Shown here: positions 1-5,991 of the stretch, one piece after another | How positions within the stretch are numbered: the stretch's first letter is position 1 | Layout of the letters: each line of letters opens with the position of its first letter | Assembly: GCA_003485715.1 (NCBI GenBank) | Contig: DNIF01000128.1 | Span: 1 to 5,999 of the forward strand | Direction: 5' to 3' | DNA from: Gammaproteobacteria bacterium | GTDB lineage: Bacteria; Pseudomonadota; Gammaproteobacteria; UBA7966 | Length of the DNA stretch: 5,999 nucleotides | Notes under the pieces: generated by a model | What the model was told of the DNA's origin: nothing | The model's input: only the letters and a program-made list of their open reading frames with translations | Database searches by the model: none | Translations under genes and position numbers: made by a program

Positions 1-372
1 CTGGATGCCGCTCGGCAGGACCGTCACGCCTTCCTTGCCCTTGTTGGCCTCGAGGTAAGCGCGGCCGGCCTCCAGCGCCTTGACCCCGCGTTCCTGCGCG
101 CGCGCCTGAGCGGCGTTGGCCTGCTTTTCGAGGGCGGTGGTCATTTCCTCGGGCGTCAGGCGCGGCTCGCGCCCGGCAACGACATCCTCGACGGCCAGAC
201 GGAAGGCCTCGGCGTCCACTTCGACGCCCTGACGGACGATGTTCTGCACCACCTGGGTCCCGACCGCGTAGCTGAACTGCTGGACGTCGGTCTTGAGGGC
301 CGGGTCGGCCGCCAGGGCGGTGAGGGGGAGCAGGGCGGCGCCCAGCAGGGCACCGGTACGGATGTGGGTCAT
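1..372 (-). CDS. FKBP-type peptidyl-prolyl cis-trans isomerase (Mip/FklB-like), N-terminal part, cut by window edge
   Basis: The frame is open from an ATG at 372-370 to the window edge, giving 124 residues. It begins with a Sec-type signal: one Arg after MTHI, a hydrophobic stretch rich in Ala and Leu (residues 6-22) and a likely cleavage after LTALAA. The mature part starts DPALKTDVQQFSYAVGTQ and continues with an Ala/Glu/Gln-rich helical region ending EANKGKEGVTVLPSGIQ. This matches the dimerising N-terminal domain of Mip, FkpA and FklB proteins, where the FSYAxG motif and the KxGVxxLPSGxQ junction precede the catalytic FKBP domain. That catalytic domain should lie beyond base 1, so proline isomerisation activity cannot be checked here. 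The predicted role is folding or chaperoning of periplasmic or outer-membrane proteins. An AGGA Shine-Dalgarno sequence (complement of 379-382) lies 6 bases before the ATG. The gene follows regA in the same direction after a 196-base gap, so it probably has its own promoter. Confidence 0.85.
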   Translation of the reverse strand, partial: MTHIRTGALLGAALLPLTALAADPALKTDVQQFSYAVGTQVVQNIVRQGVEVDAEAFRLAVEDVVAGREPRLTPEEMTTALEKQANAAQARAQERGVKALEAGRAYLEANKGKEGVTVLPSGIQ

Positions 373-568
373 GTTCAGTCCTGGATGGCGGATGAGGGGG
401 CGCTGCTGAGCCTCGACACCGGGTCTCTGCTCGCGAGCGGGCGCGAGTGTCCCACAGCCGCTGCGCGCGCGTCACGCGCCAACGCGGGGCCGGGCACCGG
501 AGGGTTGCAGAGTACGTCCGCGCTGGTGCCGCCTCGATCCCTCGCCACGCGTCCGGAGGCGCACTCCC
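373..568. other. Intergenic region between regA-like gene and FKBP gene
   Basis: This 196-base gap holds the 3' end of the regA transcript and the 5' region of the FKBP gene, both on the minus strand. Overlapping reading frames cover it on both strands, but their products are Arg/Ala/Ser-rich, as expected of shadow frames in GC-rich DNA, and resemble no family I recognise. Two structures stand out: an imperfect hairpin at 526-564 and a perfect dyad GCGCGT-C-ACGCGC at 467-479. I could not identify a convincing -10/-35 promoter by eye. Confidence 0.6.
526..564 (-). terminator. Imperfect hairpin just downstream of regA-like gene (possible terminator)
   Basis: The sequence GTGCCGCCTC (526-535) pairs with GAGGCGCAC (556-564), leaving one unpaired base in the stem and a 20-base loop. 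Read on the minus strand, the hairpin starts 4 bases after the regA stop codon. No T-run follows it in that direction, so a classical intrinsic terminator is not supported. It could be a 3'-end stabilising stem, an RNA structure near a Rho-dependent end, or chance in GC-rich DNA. Confidence 0.25.
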
Positions 569-1117
569 TCAGCGGCGCACCGGATGCTTGCGTAGCCTGC
601 GCTGGAGGGTGCGCCGGTGCATGGCAAGCCGGCGTGCCGCCTCCGAGACGTTGCCGCCACACTCGGTGAGCACGCGCTGGATATGTTCCCACTGTAGCCG
701 CTCGACCGACGGTGGCGTGTCCGGCAGGGGTATGTCGCTGCGGCCATCGGCGCGCTCGAAGGCCGCGAGCAGTTCATCGGCGTCGGTGGGTTTGGTGAGG
801 TAGTGGACGGCGCCCAGCTTGATGGCCTCGACCGCGGTGGCAATGCTGGCGTAGCCGGTCATCACCACCACCCGCGTCGGTGGATCGGCCTCTGCCAGTG
901 CGGCCACGAGTTCGAGGCCCGAACCATCGGGCAGACTCAGATCCACGAGGGCATGCGAGAAACCCTGGTCGAGCAGCGTGCGCGCCGCCGCCACGCCTCC
1001 GGCCACCGTCACCTGGAAGCCGCGTCGGACCATGGCAGCGGCGAGTACCTCGGCGAAGCGCGCGTCGTCCTCGACGATCAACAGATCGGCTGGCAACAGT
1101 TTGGCTGGGGTTCTCAT
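569..1117 (-). CDS. regA: RegA/PrrA/ActR-family redox response regulator
   Basis: This 182-residue protein is close to the usual RegA/PrrA length of about 184. An N-terminal receiver domain (about 10-125) has the acidic pair D17/D18 in LLIVEDD, the phospho-acceptor D59 in HALVDLSLPDGSG, T87 in VVVMTGYAS and K109 in YLTKP. A short Pro-rich linker (130-137) leads to a Fis-type helix-turn-helix (about 141-177) with the family signature WEHIQRVL, NVSEAARRL and MHRRTLQRRL. RegA proteins are phosphorylated by RegB and bind DNA to control respiration, carbon and nitrogen fixation, photosynthesis and electron-donor use. The ATG at 1117-1115 overlaps the kinase stop codon in ATGA, so translational coupling is likely; the Shine-Dalgarno signal (AAGGG, about 2 bases away) is poorly spaced. 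The same frame stays open upstream to 1573, but that part is kinase shadow and lacks receiver sequence. The family call is firm; the target genes are unknown. Confidence 0.93.
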   Translation of the reverse strand: MRTPAKLLPADLLIVEDDARFAEVLAAAMVRRGFQVTVAGGVAAARTLLDQGFSHALVDLSLPDGSGLELVAALAEADPPTRVVVMTGYASIATAVEAIKLGAVHYLTKPTDADELLAAFERADGRSDIPLPDTPPSVERLQWEHIQRVLTECGGNVSEAARRLAMHRRTLQRRLRKHPVRR

Positions 1118-2484
1118 CGCCCTTTCACTTCGCCCGTTCGCTGGCGCGGGTCGCCGGCGCCCGTCGGTGCCGACAGCAGCAGGGCCTTGAGCGGCAGGTC
1201 GATCGCGGCCTGCACCCCAGCCCCGGGTCGACTGACGAGGCGCAGTTCTCCCCCCATGCGTTCGAGCGTGGTGCGCGTGAGGTAGAGACCTAGCCCCATG
1301 CCCCCTTCGGTTGCCCGCGTCGACAAGACCCGACGCCCGGCCTGACGGGCGATCTCCTCCGACATGCCGGGACCATCGTCGATGACCGTGAGATGCAGGT
1401 GGGCCGGACCCCAGTTGGCGGTGAGCTGAATTGGGCTGGAGGCCACGTCCGCCGCGTTGTGCAGCAGGTTCATGATGGCCTGGGTGAGCGTGCGATCGGC
1501 AACGATTCTTGGGGCCGGCAGCGGACCCTCGAGGCGCGTCACCAGAACCGCCGCGGGCCGCATCTGCCGCCACTCGGCGACCGTGCGCTCGAGGAAGGTG
1601 TCGAGCCCGCTGGCCTCGCCCTGTTCGGCCCGCTGTCCGCCTGCATCCTGGGCCATCCGCGCCAGGATCTCCTTGCAGCGCCCCACCTCCTCGCGCAACA
1701 GCCGCGCCTGCTCGTGCAGGTCGCCATCAGCGCCGCTGGCCCGTTCGAGTTCCCGGGCGAGCGTTGCGATGGTGGCGAGCGGAGTGCCGAGTTCATGTGC
1801 GGTGCCGGCCGCCAGCGTGCCGAGCGCCAGCGTGCGTTCGCCGGCGAGGGCACGCTCGCGTGCCAGTGACAGTTCGCGTTCATGCAAGGCGAGGGTCTTG
1901 CCGATGCGGGCGACGAAGGCCGCCACCAGGCCGGCTGCGAGCAGGAAACCGAGCCACATCCCGAGCAGGTGGGTGGAGAGTTCGTGGCCATGGTGGCCCC
2001 AGGGGTGGAAAGGGCGGTGCACGAACAGCAGCGCCGTGTAGGTAGCTCCGGCGACACCCGCCACGGTCCAGGTCAAGGCCAGCGGGAGTGTCGCGGCTGC
2101 CACCACCACGGGCAGCATGAGCAATGAGATGAAGGGGTTCGCCACGCCGCCGGTCAGCCCGGTGATGAGTGCGAGGCCGAGGATGTCCACCAGAAGCTGG
2201 ACCAGAAAACGTACTGGGGTCACGGCGTGCGCCTGTTGCAACGCGCGCCAGCTATGCACGGTGAGGGCTGCCATCAAGAGGGCGGCCAGCAGCAGTGCCC
2301 CCCAGGGCAGGGCTGCCTGATAGTGATGGGCCGCGAGCCACAGCACCAGAAGATGGACGGCGAGGGCGATGCTGCGCAATGCCAGGAAGTAGTGCAGACA
2401 CAGCCCGGTCAGAGCGGAGGGTGGGTGCGCGATGGGCTGCTGATCAGGCATGGTGGGTCTCGTCTGTCGGCGGTCGGTGCCCAT
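1114..2484 (-). CDS. regB: RegB/PrrB-family redox sensor histidine kinase
   Basis: Numbered from the ATG at 2484, the protein has 456 residues, a normal RegB length. Residues about 25-195 contain roughly six hydrophobic segments. The segment at 112-118 reads GGVANPF, which fits the GGxxNPF quinone-site heptapeptide of RegB. The H-box GTAHELGTPLATIA carries the phospho-acceptor H230. C270, in GRCKEIL, lies exactly 40 residues later, the same spacing as H225 and the redox-active C265 of Rhodobacter capsulatus RegB. The ATPase domain has an N-box with N339 and N343, a G1 box DDGPGM (369-374) and a G2 box GGMGLGL (394-400). It should autophosphorylate when electron carriers are reduced or oxygen is scarce and pass phosphate to the overlapping RegA. 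A His-rich loop, HRPFHPWGHHGH (156-167), sits between hydrophobic segments. An ATG at 2451 (residue 12) is an equally good start: a weak GAG lies 7 bases before it, while 2484 has no clear ribosome-binding site. Confidence 0.94.
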   Translation of the reverse strand: MGTDRRQTRPTMPDQQPIAHPPSALTGLCLHYFLALRSIALAVHLLVLWLAAHHYQAALPWGALLLAALLMAALTVHSWRALQQAHAVTPVRFLVQLLVDILGLALITGLTGGVANPFISLLMLPVVVAAATLPLALTWTVAGVAGATYTALLFVHRPFHPWGHHGHELSTHLLGMWLGFLLAAGLVAAFVARIGKTLALHERELSLARERALAGERTLALGTLAAGTAHELGTPLATIATLARELERASGADGDLHEQARLLREEVGRCKEILARMAQDAGGQRAEQGEASGLDTFLERTVAEWRQMRPAAVLVTRLEGPLPAPRIVADRTLTQAIMNLLHNAADVASSPIQLTANWGPAHLHLTVIDDGPGMSEEIARQAGRRVLSTRATEGGMGLGLYLTRTTLERMGGELRLVSRPGAGVQAAIDLPLKALLLSAPTGAGDPRQRTGEVKGR

Positions 2485-2575
2485 TGCCGCGAGCCGTGAG
2501 TCTACCCGGGCGCGGGGGCAGACGCCGGCGGTCTAAGCTCAGCGCTGGTGATTGATGAATCCCGGAGGGTCGCGG
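2485..2575. promoter_or_regulatory. Divergent intergenic control region between regB-like and soxC-like genes
   Basis: This short region must hold the start signals for the plus-strand sox-like pair and probably those of the minus-strand regBA pair. An interrupted dyad AGACGCC/GGCGGTCT lies at 2520-2534, about 42 bases before the preferred soxC start. The 8-mer CGGCGGTC occurs at 2526-2533 and again at 2468-2475, just inside the 5' end of the kinase frame, 58 bases apart. These could be regulator-binding half-sites, but short GC-rich repeats arise easily by chance here. I cannot place a confident sigma-70 promoter. Confidence 0.4.
2564..2569 (+). promoter_or_regulatory. Ribosome binding site deciding the soxC-like start
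   Basis: GGAGGG lies 6 bases before the GTG at 2576-2578, close to ideal spacing for the 16S rRNA 3' end. Neither the TTG at 2552 nor the ATG at 2555 has a comparable sequence upstream. The GTG start also places the twin-arginine motif at residues 16-18, near the N-terminus as expected for a Tat signal. Confidence 0.6.
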
Positions 2576-3817
2576 GTGCAAGGCAGCGGTGACGGACACG
2601 AGCGAGGCTCAAGCGTGGGGCGGCGGCGATTCCTGCAGGCCGGCGTCGGGGCTCTGGGACTCGCGCCATTGGTGGCGACCGGCACCCATGCAGCGTGGAC
2701 GCGGACCCCGGGTGCTCCCTTCTCGAATTACGGCCAACCGGCCGCGAGCGAGTCGGGTGTGATCCGCTGGATCAGCGCCAACGCCGATGTCCCGGGAAAC
2801 GGCGTGTCGTGGACCCCGCTGCAGGACCTCGTCGGCACGCTCACGCCCGCGGGGCTGCACTTCGAACGCCACCACAACGGTGTGCCTCGGATCGACCCGG
2901 CACTGCACACGCTCACCCTGCACGGGCGCGATGCACGCGCGACGCGCTGGACGGTCGCCAAGCTGCTGCGTTACCCGCTCGTGAGCCGCCAACTCTTCAT
3001 CGAATGCGGAGGGAACAGTAATTCCGGCTGGTTGCAGGAACCACCGCAGGCAGCGGTGGGTTGGCTGCATGGGCTCGTCTCCTGCAGCGAGTGGTCGGGC
3101 GTACCCCTCAGCCTGCTGCTCGAGGAGGCCGGCGTGGCGCGTCGTCATGGCTGGCTCATCGCCGAGGGGAGCGATGCCTTCGGACTGCACATGAGTCTGC
3201 CGCTGGAAAAGGCCTTCGACGATTGTTTCATCGGGCTCTACCAGAACGGTGAGCGTCTGCGTCCGGAGAATGGCTATCCCATGCGGCTCATCGTCCCCGG
3301 TTGGGAGGGCGTGCTGCATGTGAAGTGGCTCACCCGGCTCGAAGTGGCGGATGTTCCGGCCATGTCGCGCAACGAGACCGCTCGCTACACCGAACTGCTC
3401 CCGGGAGGGCGCGCCCGTCAGTTCAGCTTCTTCATGGAGGCGAAGTCGCTCATCACGCGGCCGACCTTGGGTGACGCACTCGCCCCGGGTGATTATGTGG
3501 ATATCGCCGGCATCGCCTGGAGTGGTCGTGGCCGCATCCGTCGAGTGGAGGTCTCCGTCGATGCTGGGCGCAGTTGGCAGGATGCTGAATTGCAGTCGCC
3601 GGTGCTGCCGCTCTGTTTCACGCGCTTCCGACGGCCCTGGCGCTGGGATGGCCGCCGGGCGGTGCTGCAATCGCGGGCGACCGATGCGACGGGCTATGTA
3701 CAGCCGGCACGCGAGGCACTGCTGGCTGCGCGTGGGCGCTGGGGTTACTTCCACTACAACGCCGTCGTGAGCTGGGCAGTCGATGAAGATGGTTTCATCT
3801 CGCATGTCTACGTCTGA
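2576..3817 (+). CDS. soxC: SoxC-like molybdenum sulfite/sulfane dehydrogenase, Tat-exported
   Basis: From the GTG at 2576 the protein has 413 residues; an ATG at 2555 would add seven. A Tat signal, RRRFLQAG followed by a hydrophobic stretch, ends near THAAW, so the folded molybdopterin enzyme should be exported to the periplasm. The sulfite-oxidase fold is clear: LHFERHHNGVP (94-104) supplies the substrate-site Arg (R98), ECGGN (143-147) supplies the Mo-ligating Cys (C144), and GYPMRLIVPGWEG and HVKWLTRLEV match the core domain. Y271 may be the conserved active-site Tyr. The C-terminal dimerisation domain has IAWSGRGRIRRVEVSVDAG and SRATDATGYVQP. The phrases TPAGLHFERHH, SCSEWSGVPL and YFHYNAVVSW fit SoxC better than SorA or SUOX. 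In Paracoccus, SoxC with SoxD removes six electrons from the sulfane sulfur bound to SoxY. No soxXYZAB genes lie in this window, so the true substrate (SoxY-bound sulfur or free sulfite) is open. The downstream cytochrome gene overlaps or follows closely. Confidence 0.88.
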   Translation: MQGSGDGHERGSSVGRRRFLQAGVGALGLAPLVATGTHAAWTRTPGAPFSNYGQPAASESGVIRWISANADVPGNGVSWTPLQDLVGTLTPAGLHFERHHNGVPRIDPALHTLTLHGRDARATRWTVAKLLRYPLVSRQLFIECGGNSNSGWLQEPPQAAVGWLHGLVSCSEWSGVPLSLLLEEAGVARRHGWLIAEGSDAFGLHMSLPLEKAFDDCFIGLYQNGERLRPENGYPMRLIVPGWEGVLHVKWLTRLEVADVPAMSRNETARYTELLPGGRARQFSFFMEAKSLITRPTLGDALAPGDYVDIAGIAWSGRGRIRRVEVSVDAGRSWQDAELQSPVLPLCFTRFRRPWRWDGRRAVLQSRATDATGYVQPAREALLAARGRWGYFHYNAVVSWAVDEDGFISHVYV

Positions 3818-4523
3818 ACCGAGCGACCACACGGCGAGGATAGGGCAGGTCTGCGGCCTCCATGACGCTCGCGATGTGAGGTCGTGGGGTCGTGGCCGCT
3901 CGATCGGGACATTGGTGGCACCCGTAGTGCCCGCGTCGTGCCTGCGCGGCCCTTCGCCGTGGCTGGTGGCCCTGCTGGTGTTGCTGGTATCGCCCGGTCA
4001 TCTGCGACTGGCTGGAGCGGTATCGACCGAGGCAACGAAGGGCGAAACCCCCGTGCCCGCATTGGGGGAGCGCCTCGATCCGGAGGCAATCGCCCGTCTG
4101 CCACAGACCATCTTTCCGGATGGTCGGGGTCTGCCGTCCGGCAGTGGCACGGTGCAGCAGGGCGCGCTGCTTTACTCCCGTCTCTGTGTGCAGTGCCATG
4201 GCCCGGACGGGCGCGGCGGGTCGGCACCGGAGCTTGCGGGGGGCAGATCACCCCTCGCCGGCGACTATCCGGATCAGAACATCGGCAATTGGTGGCCATA
4301 TGCCACGACGCTGTTCGACTTCATCCGTCGTGCCATGCCGATGTTCGCACCTGGCAGCCTGTCCGACGCAGAGTGCTATGCCCTCACGGCCTGGCTGCTC
4401 GAACGCAACGGCCTCTGGCCACAAGACATGCCACTGGATGCGGCGGGTCTCGGCGCGTTGCACATGCCGAACCGCGACGGCTTTGATTCCCAGTGGCCGG
4501 ACCGCGGCCCGGCCCACCCTTGA
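3804..4523 (+). CDS. soxD: SoxD-like periplasmic cytochrome c, single haem
   Basis: Numbered from the ATG at 3804 the protein has 239 residues. One c-type haem motif, CVQCH (128-132), follows GSGTVQQGALLYSRL. After it come NWWPYATTLFDFIRRAMP and SLSDAECYALTAWLLERNG, which match the N-terminal cytochrome domain of SoxD, and MPNRDGF (221-227). M178 or M180 in RRAMPMFAPGSL is the likely axial Met. Paracoccus SoxD is about 380-400 residues and dihaem; this one stops after the first domain. It probably accepts electrons from the adjacent SoxC-like enzyme and passes them to the respiratory chain. The start is uncertain. The 3804 ATG overlaps soxC by 14 bases and puts about 50 residues ahead of the hydrophobic core WLVALLVLLV. 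A GTG at 3915, with GGGA 5 bases upstream, would give a normal Sec signal ending near LAGA. An ATG at 3783 is also in frame. Confidence 0.85.
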   Translation: MSTSEPSDHTARIGQVCGLHDARDVRSWGRGRSIGTLVAPVVPASCLRGPSPWLVALLVLLVSPGHLRLAGAVSTEATKGETPVPALGERLDPEAIARLPQTIFPDGRGLPSGSGTVQQGALLYSRLCVQCHGPDGRGGSAPELAGGRSPLAGDYPDQNIGNWWPYATTLFDFIRRAMPMFAPGSLSDAECYALTAWLLERNGLWPQDMPLDAAGLGALHMPNRDGFDSQWPDRGPAHP

Positions 4524-4593
4524 GGCATCACCGTGTCGCGTGCCCACCGAGCGCTGCGCGTCGCGGTCGTTCGTGGCCGTGGCGGGCCGTTGG
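4524..4593. other. Convergent intergenic gap between soxD-like and GGDEF/cupin genes
   Basis: These 70 bases separate two converging stop codons. GGGCC (4584-4588) and GGCCC (4597-4601) could form a 5-base-pair stem with an 8-base loop across the end of the minus-strand gene. The stem is short and no T-run follows in either direction, so I do not call a terminator. Nothing else is visible here. Confidence 0.4.
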
Positions 4594-5991
4594 TCAGGCC
4601 CCGGCTGCGGGTGCTTCAAAAATAAGACAAGGGCGCTCGCCCACGGCCTCCAGGCAGAGGGTGATACCGGGTGGTAGGTACAGGGTGTCACCCTGTCGCA
4701 GGTTCAAGGACTGGCCCTCGATATCCACGCGCAGCTCCCCACTGATGGTGGCCACGGCCGTTTCGCGCTCGTAAGCGTGATCGGCGTAGGGGCGATCGAC
4801 GTCGATGACCGTACGCTGCGGATCGAAGCCACGGATGAGCAGCTTCTGCTCCAGCGTGTCGGGGTCAAAGGCGCCGTCGGCCGAGGCATTCCAGTGCTCG
4901 AGCTTGAGGGCATCGAGTGTGCGATAGAGCACGACCCGGTTGCCGTCGCTGAAACCGGCCTCATAGCGCGCCGCCTCGGCGCGTTTCAGCAGAGTCTGTT
5001 CGTCGCTGCCGCGGGTTGGTACGAGAGCGGCCACGCCCACGTTCACGGTGACGACGCCTTCATGCGGTGAGGCCTCGTTGCGCACCTTCAACGCCTCGAC
5101 ACGCTTGCGGAAGGTCTCGGCGATGCGGTGGGCATTGCGGCCGGGACAGCCGGGCAACAGCAGTGCAAAGCGGGAGTTTTCGAGGCGGGCGGCGAGGTCG
5201 CCGGCACGCCTGCCGTAGGTGCCAAGGCCCTTGGCAAGCCGCTTGACCAGGCTATCGACGAGTTGGCTGCCGTAGTGGCGGGCGTAATGGTCATAGAGAT
5301 CGATGTCCACCAAAAGCAGCGAGATGGGTTGTCCCGCACGCATGGCCCGACGGAATTCCACCCCTAACGTGTTCTCGAAGTTGCGCTGATTGGCAAGCCC
5401 GGTCTGCGGACACACCAGCGACACGCGCTGGAGGGTATCGGCCAGGGCGCGTGCCTTGCCCTCGGCGAGCTTCAGATCGGCACCCAGTCGCCGCACTTCC
5501 TGCTCGGCGGTGCCTTGCTTTTCCTTGAGTCCGCGCTGCGCGACGCTGAGTGTCTCCACCTGCTCGCGCGCCTCATCGAGTTGCCGGCGCAGTTCCTCGA
5601 TGGTTTCTGCGTCCTCCAGCCGCTTGAGGAGATGGCGCCGCAGCGGCACGGCATTGGCCATGATGAAGATCGCCGCGGCGAGTGTCGCGATGGCGAGCGG
5701 TTGCGCGAACTCCGCTTGCAGGGAAGCAAGCAGCAGGGCAGGCGGGACGAGCCCGGTGACGACGAAGCCGATGACCACCGGCAGGTGCCCCTGGCAGAGG
5801 GCGAGCTTGCTGACGGCCAGACCTGCCACTACGAGCAGAACGAGCGCGGCATGCTCGATCTCGCCGTGCCAGGCCATGCCCAGCGCGAGGCCGCCCCAGG
5901 CGAGGCCGGCCAGCGCGTTCATCACCGCGAGCCCGAGCAGGGAACGCTCGGGGTGAGCGCTGCCGAACTGCTGCTGTGCCGGCGACATCAC
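4594..5991 (-). CDS. Membrane protein with coiled coil, degenerate GGDEF domain and C-terminal cupin-like domain
   Basis: Numbering is from the GTG at 5991; an ATG at 5988 follows directly. The frame is open to the window end, so the true start may lie further right. Residues 19-41, 48-65, 70-91 and 98-117 are four likely membrane segments. Residues 121-190 are Glu/Arg/Leu-rich and look like a coiled coil. A GGDEF fold spans about 190-356: CPQTGLANQRNFE resembles the usual DxLTGLxNRRxF, and LLLVDIDLYDHYARHYG keeps the first metal-site Asp but not the ND and GH residues. The signature GGDEF is replaced by ENSRF (271-275), followed by ALLLPGC, so cyclase activity is unlikely. RAGD (262-265) matches the RxxD inhibitory site at the canonical spacing, which suggests c-di-GMP binding. 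Residues about 396-463 look like a cupin barrel (HAYERE, ISGELRVDIEG, GDTLYLPPG) lacking most metal-ligand His. The likely role is a membrane-bound c-di-GMP receptor; its output is unknown. Confidence 0.8.
   Translation of the reverse strand: MMSPAQQQFGSAHPERSLLGLAVMNALAGLAWGGLALGMAWHGEIEHAALVLLVVAGLAVSKLALCQGHLPVVIGFVVTGLVPPALLLASLQAEFAQPLAIATLAAAIFIMANAVPLRRHLLKRLEDAETIEELRRQLDEAREQVETLSVAQRGLKEKQGTAEQEVRRLGADLKLAEGKARALADTLQRVSLVCPQTGLANQRNFENTLGVEFRRAMRAGQPISLLLVDIDLYDHYARHYGSQLVDSLVKRLAKGLGTYGRRAGDLAARLENSRFALLLPGCPGRNAHRIAETFRKRVEALKVRNEASPHEGVVTVNVGVAALVPTRGSDEQTLLKRAEAARYEAGFSDGNRVVLYRTLDALKLEHWNASADGAFDPDTLEQKLLIRGFDPQRTVIDVDRPYADHAYERETAVATISGELRVDIEGQSLNLRQGDTLYLPPGITLCLEAVGERPCLIFEAPAAGA
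4597..4806 (-). other. Cupin-like domain at the C-terminus of the GGDEF protein
   Basis: The last 70 residues show the cupin pattern. Motif 1 is DHAYERETAVATISGELRV, with H405 and E408 or E410 but Tyr where the second His is usual. Motif 2 is LRQGDTLYLPPGITLCLE, with Leu where the usual His follows PPG. The barrel fold is plausible but a complete three-His/Glu metal site is not, so a ligand-binding or structural role is more likely than an enzyme. The assignment rests on motif shape alone. Confidence 0.6.

Noticed and set aside
1..372. A broken or truncated FKBP gene
   Set aside because: The reading frame is intact to the window edge with a normal signal peptide and ribosome binding site; it is simply cut by the window.
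375..843. Several overlapping open frames on both strands covering 373-568 and the regA 3' end
   Set aside because: Their products are rich in Arg, Ser, Ala and Pro with no motif, and they mostly run in shadow frames of regA.
1118..1573. Upstream extension of the regA reading frame to 1573
   Set aside because: The extension overlaps the kinase ATPase domain in another frame and its translation is low-complexity Gly/Arg/Ala-rich. The receiver domain begins just after the ATG at 1117.
2609..3832. 407-codon open frame on the minus strand opposite soxC
   Set aside because: It is fully antisense to a clear SoxC protein with catalytic and dimerisation motifs. Its product shows no recognisable domain, and long antisense frames are common in GC-rich genes.
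4584..4601. GGGCC/GGCCC inverted repeat at the convergent gene ends as a bidirectional terminator
   Set aside because: The stem is only five base pairs, overlaps the stop codon of the minus-strand gene and has no T-run on either side.
4594..5991. Annotation as an active diguanylate cyclase
   Set aside because: The GGDEF signature is ENSRF and other substrate-binding residues are missing, so only the fold, not the activity, is supported.
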